Shown here: piece by piece, positions 1-5,758 of the stretch | How positions within the stretch are numbered: position 1 is the stretch's first letter | Layout: each line of letters begins with the position of its first letter | NCBI GenBank assembly: GCA_011391655.1 | Contig: JAABQE010000263.1 | Span: forward strand, 1-7,218 | Source of the DNA: Hydrogenophilales bacterium | Lineage (GTDB): Bacteria > Pseudomonadota > Gammaproteobacteria > Burkholderiales > Thiobacillaceae | Direction of reading: 5' to 3' | Length of the DNA stretch: 7,218 nucleotides | Notes under the pieces: model-generated | What the model was told of the DNA's origin: nothing | What the model saw: the letters and a program-made list of their open reading frames with translations, nothing else | The model's database searches: none | Translations under genes and position numbers: made by a program

Positions 1-393
1 GGGCGCGAGCAGCAGCGCCACCAGCACATAGCCGCCGGTCCAGCCCAGGATGAAGGCCAGGCCGTCAAACCCGCTCAGATACAGCGTGCCGGCCATACCG
101 ATGAAGGACGCCGCCGACATCCAGTCGGCGCCGGTCGCCATGCCATTGAACAGCGCCGGTACGCGGCGTCCGGCAACGTAGTATTCCGACACGTCGGCGG
201 TTTTCGACATGATGCCGATGCCCGCATACAGCATGATGGTGGCGGCGAGGAAGATGTAGCCGATGTATTTCGGTGCCAGCCCCATCTGCTCCAGTATCGC
301 GAGCACGATGACGAAGGCGATAAAGCCGCCGGTGTAAAACGTGTAGTACTTCTTGAGTTGCTGGAAGAACTGGCTTTGGGTTTGGGTGCTCAT
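1..393 (-). CDS. Sodium:solute symporter large subunit, VC_2705-type (N-terminal part, runs off left edge)
   Basis: The first 131 residues of a sodium-coupled transporter of the solute:sodium symporter (SSS) superfamily are visible; the rest lies beyond position 1. The start is the ATG at 393-391, preceded by GAGGGAG at a good distance. After a short polar head come a membrane segment at about residues 22-38 and a second at about 43-62. Then follows the typical SSS block around residues 71-104 (YYVAGRRVPALFNG, then GADWMSAASFIGMAG), and a further hydrophobic stretch at about 108-131. That block, together with the DUF4212 gene directly upstream (ATGA overlap), fits the two-component VC_2705 subfamily. 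Those transporters are usually annotated as acetate/ActP-like because of their gene neighbours. The substrate cannot be read from this fragment; a small organic acid is an inference. It acts in the inner membrane. The reading frame is intact to the window edge. Confidence 0.93.
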   Translation of the reverse strand, partial: MSTQTQSQFFQQLKKYYTFYTGGFIAFVIVLAILEQMGLAPKYIGYIFLAATIMLYAGIGIMSKTADVSEYYVAGRRVPALFNGMATGADWMSAASFIGMAGTLYLSGFDGLAFILGWTGGYVLVALLLAP

Positions 394-656
394 TCTTCAT
401 CTCCCTCGTGAACGCCGAATTCCTTGTCCAGCTGGTTCATGCGATGGGCATAAAACCAGATGACGAGGACATAGATGATGAGTGAACCCTGGGCCGCCAT
501 GTAGAAGGCGAAGGGGAAACCCATGATGACGATTTCGTTCAGCTGGGGGGCGAAGTAAATGACGACAAACGTCACCACGAACCAGATGGCGAGCAACACT
601 GCGGTGAGCTGCAGATTCTTGCGCCAGTACTCCTGATGTCTTTCTGACAACTGCAT
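390..656 (-). CDS. DUF4212 protein, small subunit of sodium/solute symporter
   Basis: An 88-residue inner-membrane protein of the DUF4212 family (sodium/substrate symporter small subunit). It has a polar, charged head (MQLSERHQEYWRKN), one membrane helix at about residues 15-36, a short loop, a second helix at about 45-69 and a charged acidic tail. The length and the 'HxxYWRKNL' head are as expected for the family. The ATG at 656-654 was chosen because GGAGG (664-668) lies exactly 7 bases upstream and the family begins at this point; the 12-residue upstream extension has no such site. Its TGA overlaps the ATG of the large symporter subunit, so the two are probably made in a coupled way and assemble together. 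The precise role of the small subunit in transport is not known from the sequence. A gap of 109 bases separates it from the exonuclease gene upstream, and that gap carries a possible promoter. Confidence 0.95.
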   Translation of the reverse strand: MQLSERHQEYWRKNLQLTAVLLAIWFVVTFVVIYFAPQLNEIVIMGFPFAFYMAAQGSLIIYVLVIWFYAHRMNQLDKEFGVHEGDEE

Positions 657-721
657 GGCAAATCCTCCGTTGGACGTGAGATAGGGGGGCACGCCGTGTT
701 GTTTTTATTGCGCGTGCGAGG

Positions 722-750
722 AGTCTAAGGACTTGTTGAGCCGGCTTCAA
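722..750 (-). promoter_or_regulatory. Possible sigma70-type promoter for the DUF4212/symporter pair
   Basis: Read on the minus strand there is TTGAAG (750-745), a 17-base spacer and TAGACT (727-722). Each box matches the consensus at 4 of 6 positions. Transcription would begin near 715 and give a leader of roughly 58 bases ending in the GGAGG of DUF4212. The spacing is ideal but the boxes are mediocre, and the pair could equally be read from the upstream exonuclease operon. Confidence 0.35.
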
Positions 751-754
751 ACAG

Positions 755-770
755 ATTAGCAAGCGCTAAT
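755..770. repeat. 16-base inverted repeat upstream of the symporter promoter candidate
   Basis: ATTAGC (755-760) and GCTAAT (765-770) are perfect inverted copies separated by AAGC. The element overlaps the stop codon of the exonuclease gene and lies 4 bases upstream of the candidate -35 box of the DUF4212 gene. No run of T follows on the minus strand, so it does not look like an intrinsic terminator; an operator is possible. The outer bases resemble those of the CIRCE arms (TTAGC/GCTAA), but the CACTC/GAGTG core is absent, so it is not a CIRCE. Confidence 0.4.
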
Positions 771-1461
771 GTGCTGACAGCCAGCGCCGGGCGCGGAGCA
801 GGCGTTGAAGCTGGTGGGCAGTGCGGATGTTTTCGCGCTCTGCAGCGGCCAGCAGCACCAGCCATAATTCGGCAGTTGCGTAGGCGTCGGCCAGCGCGCC
901 ATGTCGCGCGTACACGGCGATGCCAAAGTGCGCCAGCCAGTCGTCGAGATGACGGCAGCGCGGCGCAGCGGCGGGAAACAAAAGCGGCGCGACCACTGCG
1001 GCATCGAACCAGGTCGCCTTGGAAGACAGGCCCAGTTGCGCGCGCACCTCACGCTGCAGGACGGTCTGGTCGAAGGCTGCATGAAAAGCTACCCGCGGCG
1101 CGCCCTGGGCAAACTCGATCCAGTCGAGCAATGCTGAGGGCTGCGCCTGCCCGCCACGTTGCTCACTGCCGCTGATGCCGTGAATCAGAATGTTGGCAGC
1201 AGCGGTGGACTCCACCTGCTTGAGCCCCACTTCCAGACTGGGAGCCAGCACGATGCGGCCCTGTTCGATCACCACTGCGCCTATCGACAGCAAGGGGTCG
1301 CGCGTGGCATCCAGCCCGCCGGTTTCAACGTCGACCGCGACCCAGCGCATGGCGGCAAGCGGCTGTTTCAGATCGATCGCCGGTTGTTGCAGCGCCGCGC
1401 GCCGCGCGCTGCTGGCGGCATCCAGCGCCGGCAAGTCCGGTTGGGTAAAGGGCCAGATCAC
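766..1461 (-). CDS. DEDDh-type 3'-5' exonuclease (DnaQ-like)
   Basis: A 231-residue cytoplasmic protein with the RNase T/DnaQ exonuclease fold. The four metal-binding acidic residues are present: D44 and E46 in the ExoI motif (VAVDVETGG), D131 in ExoII (VAFHAAFD) and D192 in ExoIII. The general base is H187 in RHGALADA, which makes it a DEDDh enzyme that removes nucleotides from 3' ends of DNA or RNA using two metal ions. It lacks the other parts of a DNA polymerase and is not the main replicative proofreading subunit; its substrate is unknown. The start is a GTG (1461-1459) that overlaps the TGA of the upstream signalling gene (GTGA). There is no clear ribosome binding site, which points to translational coupling. 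An internal ATG at residue 38 would start only 6 residues before D44 and also lacks a binding site, so the GTG is preferred. About 37 residues precede the catalytic domain and show no recognised motif. Its pairing with a cNMP/CBS/DUF294 protein recurs in proteobacteria. Confidence 0.9.
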   Translation of the reverse strand: MIWPFTQPDLPALDAASSARRAALQQPAIDLKQPLAAMRWVAVDVETGGLDATRDPLLSIGAVVIEQGRIVLAPSLEVGLKQVESTAAANILIHGISGSEQRGGQAQPSALLDWIEFAQGAPRVAFHAAFDQTVLQREVRAQLGLSSKATWFDAAVVAPLLFPAAAPRCRHLDDWLAHFGIAVYARHGALADAYATAELWLVLLAAAERENIRTAHQLQRLLRARRWLSAH

Positions 1462-3350
1462 ACCAGTTTGTAATCCATTGCCAGCCGCGCCTGCACCTTG
1501 CGTGCCTGACGCAGCGCCTCTTTCAGAATGCGGCGGTCGAGCGGGTTCAGCGTGTCGGGATCGATGTGGTTGTCGGGCGTCTGGCCGGCGCGCTGCTGAC
1601 CGTGCTGGTGGCGTAGCCGCAGCAGTTGCAGGAAATGAAACGCGCGGTTCCAGTCGGCCAGCTCGCTGTCGGGAATGTGCAGTGCTTGAGCGGCTTCGCG
1701 CAAGCGCTTGGCGGTGTTGGTCTGCGGGCTGCCCGCGGCGAGCGCGAAAATCCGCGCGGCATCGACGAAAGGGGTCGCACCGTTGAGTTTGAGATCAAGC
1801 GTATGCGGGTGGGCGTCGTCGTCCGACAGCACAAAATCGCGCACCACGCCGAGCGGCGGGCGGTTGCGCAGGGCGTTGCCGGCCATCTGGTGAAGGAAGC
1901 GCGGATTCTTCTGCGCCGCACGATTCAGCCAGGCGCGCAGTTCGAGCGCCAGCGTGGCGTCGCCGGCCAACGGCCGAAAATCGAAAAAGATGCTGGCATG
2001 CAGCAGCGCCTCGGGGCTGCCATGGTCGATCCATTCCGCGAACTGACGCTGCCAGTCGGCCGCCGACAGGCACCACTTGGGATTGCCTGCCATGATGCCG
2101 CCCTTGCACAGAGGGAACCCGCAGGCGTCGAGGCGCGCATTGACGCGCTCGGCAAACGCCAGCAACGCGCTGCGCTGGGTCGCGTCGGCCGCATGAAAAA
2201 TCAGCGCGTTGTCCTGATCGGTGGCAAGCGTCTGCTCCATGCGGCCTTCCGAGCCGAGCGCCATCCAGCACCAGCGCAATCCGTTGAGCGCGTGGTCGGT
2301 TTCGCTTTCCAGCGCGATGATGCGTTCGGTCACGCGATCATTCAGGCTGGAGATGATCGTTGTGAGGTTTTCCGCATCCATCCCCTGCGCCAGCAGGCTG
2401 TGCACCAGATCGCCGATGTCCTGCGCCAGGGCGGGCAGGCGCGCCGGATCATCGGCGCGCGACAGCGCCGAGGTGATGCCTTCCACCGACAGGCGGCGCA
2501 GGGCAAAGATGTCCTTTTCCGACACCACGCCGGCCAGCCGTCCCGCCCTGACCAGCGGGATGTGATGAATACCCTGACGCGCCATCAGCACCAGCGCATC
2601 CGCTACCGGCGCATCGGTGGAGAGCGTCGCCGGATTCGGCGTCATCACGCTTGAAATGGGTGCAGCAAGCGGCACCCCTGCCAGCGTCACGCGGGCCAGC
2701 ACATCCTTCAGTGTGAGGATGCCGAGCGGCTGCCCGTCGGCGTCGATAATCACCACCGAGCCGATCCGCGCAGCGTCCATCGCCGCCAGGGCATCGGCCA
2801 GCGGCGTGTCGGGCAGCGTGCTCAGCGGGGCGCGCCGGATCAGGCTGTCGAGCGGGCGCGCAAAGCGGCTTTCATCGTCGAGCGCCAGCGCGTATTCCGA
2901 TTGCACCGCGCGCTGCGACTCCTCCAGCAGGCTGGCGATGCGGCGCGTGCAGAAATCATTGAACTCCGCGCTTTTCGCCAGCAGCGCATGAAAATCGCCC
3001 GCCGCCAGCGTGTAGCAAAAAGTGTCGGTCGCCGCCACATAACGGTTGGCCGCGCCGCGCCCGGCCAGCAGCGCGCCCAGCGGAAACATCTCGCCCGTGC
3101 CCAGTTGCAGCACCGTGTGGCCCTCGGCCGTGGCGCCTGCCACGGTGCCCTGCTTGATGATGAACAGGGCATCGGGTGGCGTGTTGATGGGCTCCAGCAG
3201 CACTGCGTCACGCGCGTAATACGTCACCGACAAACGCTGCACCAGCCACAGCAACGCGTCTTCCGTCATCGTGGAAAAGGGCGCCTGCCGCCGCAATGCG
3301 TCCAGGGTGGCGCGATGCAGACTGTTGGCAAGCGGCAGGCTGGGGATCAT
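1458..3350 (-). CDS. cNMP-binding/CBS/DUF294 nucleotidyltransferase-like signalling protein
   Basis: A 630-residue cytoplasmic multidomain protein. In order it has a cyclic-nucleotide-binding-like beta-barrel domain (about residues 17-130, with the LLEPINTPPDALFIIKQGTV and GEMFPLGALL segments), a pair of CBS domains (about 175-225 and 235-287, with IGSVVIIDADGQPLGILTLKD and HHIPLVRAGRLAGVVSEKD), the DUF294 putative nucleotidyltransferase domain (about 320-465) and the DUF294 C-terminal helical domain (about 475-625). The nucleotidyltransferase signature is complete at residues 366-384: GSEGR, EQTLATDQDNALI, with D378 and D380 as likely metal ligands. This recalls the GlnD-type uridylyltransferase fold, but neither a target nor a reaction has been established for the family. 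CBS domains commonly sense adenine nucleotides. The ATG at 3350 was chosen because GAGG lies 7 bases upstream; a longer version from 3395 lacks a binding site. It overlaps the upstream small ORF (ATGA) and the downstream exonuclease (GTGA). Regulation of the nearby transporter or of acetate metabolism is an inference from neighbours. Confidence 0.92.
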   Translation of the reverse strand: MIPSLPLANSLHRATLDALRRQAPFSTMTEDALLWLVQRLSVTYYARDAVLLEPINTPPDALFIIKQGTVAGATAEGHTVLQLGTGEMFPLGALLAGRGAANRYVAATDTFCYTLAAGDFHALLAKSAEFNDFCTRRIASLLEESQRAVQSEYALALDDESRFARPLDSLIRRAPLSTLPDTPLADALAAMDAARIGSVVIIDADGQPLGILTLKDVLARVTLAGVPLAAPISSVMTPNPATLSTDAPVADALVLMARQGIHHIPLVRAGRLAGVVSEKDIFALRRLSVEGITSALSRADDPARLPALAQDIGDLVHSLLAQGMDAENLTTIISSLNDRVTERIIALESETDHALNGLRWCWMALGSEGRMEQTLATDQDNALIFHAADATQRSALLAFAERVNARLDACGFPLCKGGIMAGNPKWCLSAADWQRQFAEWIDHGSPEALLHASIFFDFRPLAGDATLALELRAWLNRAAQKNPRFLHQMAGNALRNRPPLGVVRDFVLSDDDAHPHTLDLKLNGATPFVDAARIFALAAGSPQTNTAKRLREAAQALHIPDSELADWNRAFHFLQLLRLRHQHGQQRAGQTPDNHIDPDTLNPLDRRILKEALRQARKVQARLAMDYKLV

Positions 3351-3436
3351 GCGCCCGCCTCGATGTGAGGGGATGGTTGCGACGCGTGTGGGCATGGACA
3401 GGCGCTGGGGACAGGTTCACGGGTGGCGCGTTGCAT
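3347..3436 (-). CDS. Possible 29-residue leader/coupling peptide upstream of the DUF294 gene
   Basis: A short reading frame, starting MQRATREPVPSACPCPHASQ, runs from an ATG with a very strong ribosome binding site (GAGGAGG, 3444-3450, 7 bases upstream) to a TGA that overlaps the ATG of the DUF294 gene in an ATGA arrangement. The product is rich in proline, alanine and cysteine, has no hydrophobic segment or domain, and resembles no family I know. Its composition (CPCP, several Pro) does not suggest a stable fold. The likely function is to deliver ribosomes to the following start, whose own binding site is modest, or to act as a leader peptide. It may instead be a relic of an older start of the DUF294 gene. 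Translation is well supported by the signals; biological meaning is not. Confidence 0.45.
   Translation of the reverse strand: MQRATREPVPSACPCPHASQPSPHIEAGA
3358..3361 (-). promoter_or_regulatory. Ribosome binding site deciding the DUF294 protein start
   Basis: GAGG on the minus strand ends 7 bases before the ATG at 3350. The upstream in-frame ATG at 3395 is preceded by a C-rich, site-less stretch. This favours the 630-residue over the 645-residue form of the protein. Confidence 0.6.
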
Positions 3437-3443
3437 GGCAAAA

Positions 3444-3450
3444 CCTCCTC
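3444..3450 (-). promoter_or_regulatory. Strong ribosome binding site of the small ORF
   Basis: GAGGAGG on the minus strand ends 7 bases before the ATG at 3436. It is the best Shine-Dalgarno match in the window. Its strength is the main reason to believe that the 29-codon ORF is translated. The surrounding bases closely match the initiation region of the DUF4212 gene. Confidence 0.65.
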
Positions 3451-3486
3451 GGAATTCAGCCATGATGATAGCGGAAGCGCCCATAA

Positions 3487-3512
3487 AAAAGCCCCGCCGA
3501 AGCGGGGCTTTT
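3487..3512 (-). terminator. Intrinsic terminator of the groESL operon
   Basis: On the minus strand the stem GCCCCGC / GCGGGGC (plus arms 3491-3497 and 3502-3508) closes on a TTCG loop and is followed by six T. The C(UUCG)G loop is unusually stable. A-runs upstream and T-runs downstream make it symmetric, with four T on the plus strand, so it could also stop rightward transcription. It lies 84 bases beyond the groEL stop codon and separates the chaperonin operon from the signalling/transport block, which is read in the same direction. Confidence 0.92.
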
Positions 3513-3515
3513 AGA

Positions 3516-3590
3516 ACGGCTTGAAGCAGCGTTGCTGCTTTACCCGCAGAGGGTAGGCCGTAGTTGTAAAGACGCTGAAGCGTCAACAAC
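3516..3590. repeat. Cluster of inverted repeats between groEL and its terminator
   Basis: This 75-base stretch is almost wholly self-complementary. An outer stem ACGGC/GCCGT (3516-3520 with 3557-3561) encloses two hairpins, AAGCAGC/GCTGCTT (3524-3530 with 3534-3540) and TACCC/GGGTA (3541-3545 with 3551-3555), which makes a three-way junction. Next to it is a separate hairpin, GACGCT/AGCGTC (3571-3576 with 3579-3584), extended by GTTGT/ACAAC (3563-3567 with 3586-3590). It has no coding potential and is not a tRNA. In the groEL transcript it would form the 3' untranslated region just before the terminator. It may be a dispersed palindromic element, an mRNA-stabilising structure or a 3'-end-derived small RNA; the sequence alone does not decide. 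Confidence 0.6.
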
Positions 3591-3595
3591 CATGC

Positions 3596-5245
<1,650 letters not shown>

Positions 5246-5306
5246 TTAACTCCTGAATTTAATTCGGTTGGAACGGTGTTGTGAGTACTTGCTTACGCTG
5301 AAGCGA

Positions 5307-5597
5307 TTACTTCTCAACCACGCCCATGATGTCTTCTTCGCGCATCACCAGCAGCTCGTCGCCGTCGACCTTGACGGTCTGGCCGGCATATTTGCCGAAC
5401 AGCACGCGGTCGCCGACTTTCACATCGAGCGGGATCAGCTTGCCCTGGTCGTCTTTTTTGCCGGTGCCGACGGCGATGATTTCGCCCTGGTCGGGTTTTT
5501 CGGTTGCTGCGTCGGGGATCACGATGCCGGAAGCGGTCTTGCGCTCTTCTTCCATGCGTTTAACAATCACTCGGTCGTGCAGAGGACGGATTTTCAT
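5307..5597 (-). CDS. groES: Co-chaperonin GroES (10 kDa, Cpn10)
   Basis: A 96-residue subunit of the heptameric lid that caps GroEL. It has the standard N-terminus ([13 protein letters not shown]), the mobile loop region with [16 protein letters not shown] (about residues 16-32, including the hydrophobic IVI edge that binds GroEL), the GEIIAVGTG strand, the [18 protein letters not shown] segment and the final [10 protein letters not shown]. Length is normal. The ATG at 5597 was chosen because GGAGA ends 7 bases upstream and all GroES proteins start here; the frame stays open upstream to 5693, but that would place coding sequence over the operator. It is the first gene of the groES-groEL operon. 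Confidence 0.99.
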   Translation of the reverse strand: MKIRPLHDRVIVKRMEEERKTASGIVIPDAATEKPDQGEIIAVGTGKKDDQGKLIPLDVKVGDRVLFGKYAGQTVKVDGDELLVMREEDIMGVVEK

Positions 5598-5626
5598 TGC
5601 AAAGTCTCCATTGCCTAAAGTTTCAA

Positions 5627-5659
5627 TTACGTTGCGTAACAGGCGGCTCTTTGGAGCCG
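5627..5659 (-). promoter_or_regulatory. Two hairpins in the groES mRNA leader
   Basis: In the roughly 109-base leader of groES there are two adjacent perfect inverted repeats: CGGCTC/GAGCCG with a 4-base loop (5644-5649 with 5654-5659) and TTACG/CGTAA with a 3-base loop (5627-5631 with 5635-5639). They lie upstream of the ribosome binding site (5605-5609) and do not obviously cover it. They could stabilise the mRNA 5' end or influence translation with temperature, but no known thermometer motif is recognisable. Confidence 0.45.
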
Positions 5660-5686
5660 ACAAAAATAGAAGCGGCGACCGAGTTG

Positions 5687-5713
5687 TTAGCACTCATCGC
5701 CGTCGAGTGCTAA
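5687..5713. promoter_or_regulatory. CIRCE operator (HrcA binding site) of groESL
   Basis: TTAGCACTC (5687-5695), a 9-base spacer and GAGTGCTAA (5705-5713) form a perfect CIRCE element, identical to the consensus inverted repeat bound by the heat-shock repressor HrcA. It touches the last base of the candidate -10 box of the groES promoter and extends over the start of transcription, a position suited to repression. HrcA activity is known to depend on GroEL, giving feedback control. The hrcA gene is not in this window. Confidence 0.97.
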
Positions 5714-5743
5714 TAGTAGGGGCGCACTGTGACAATTTCAAGG
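5713..5743 (-). promoter_or_regulatory. groESL promoter, sigma70-like with sigma32-like overlap
   Basis: On the minus strand TTGAAA (5741-5736), a 17-base spacer and TACTAT (5718-5713) make a good sigma70 promoter. The same region reads CCTTGAAA, then about 14 bases, then CCCTACT, which resembles the heat-shock sigma32 consensus (CTTGAAA and CCCATNT). Transcription should begin near 5706, inside CIRCE. Dual control by HrcA repression and sigma32 activation is known for some betaproteobacteria; here it is inferred from the boxes. Confidence 0.75.
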
Positions 5744-5758
5744 GCAGGGATAATTTAA

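Noticed and set aside
689..717. GCACGC/GCGTGC inverted repeat in the DUF4212 leader.
   Set aside because: Arms of 6 bases around a 17-base loop are easily found by chance in GC-rich DNA, and no T-run follows.
1626..2654. A 342-codon open frame on the plus strand opposite the DUF294 gene.
   Set aside because: Arg/Gln-rich reverse-frame translation of a clear multidomain gene in high-GC DNA, with no recognisable domain.
1458..3395. A 645-residue form of the DUF294 protein starting at 3395.
   Set aside because: No Shine-Dalgarno sequence precedes that ATG, whereas the ATG at 3350 has GAGG at 7 bases and the ATGA overlap.
3465..3470. TATCAT (minus strand) as -10 box for the DUF294 block.
   Set aside because: No acceptable -35 box is found 16-18 bases upstream, where the groESL terminator lies, and there is no extended -10 motif.
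3347..3589. An 80-residue version of the small ORF starting at 3589.
   Set aside because: It would read through the intrinsic terminator and the inverted repeats; the ATG at 3436 has the strong binding site.
5307..5693. A longer GroES of 128 residues starting at 5693.
   Set aside because: The extra 32 residues would lie over the CIRCE operator and the transcription start, have no binding site, and are not found in GroES proteins.
5729..5754. A bioA promoter made of GTGACA and GATAAT.
   Set aside because: The spacer is only 14 bases, and transcription would begin at about the ATG, leaving no ribosome binding site in the mRNA.
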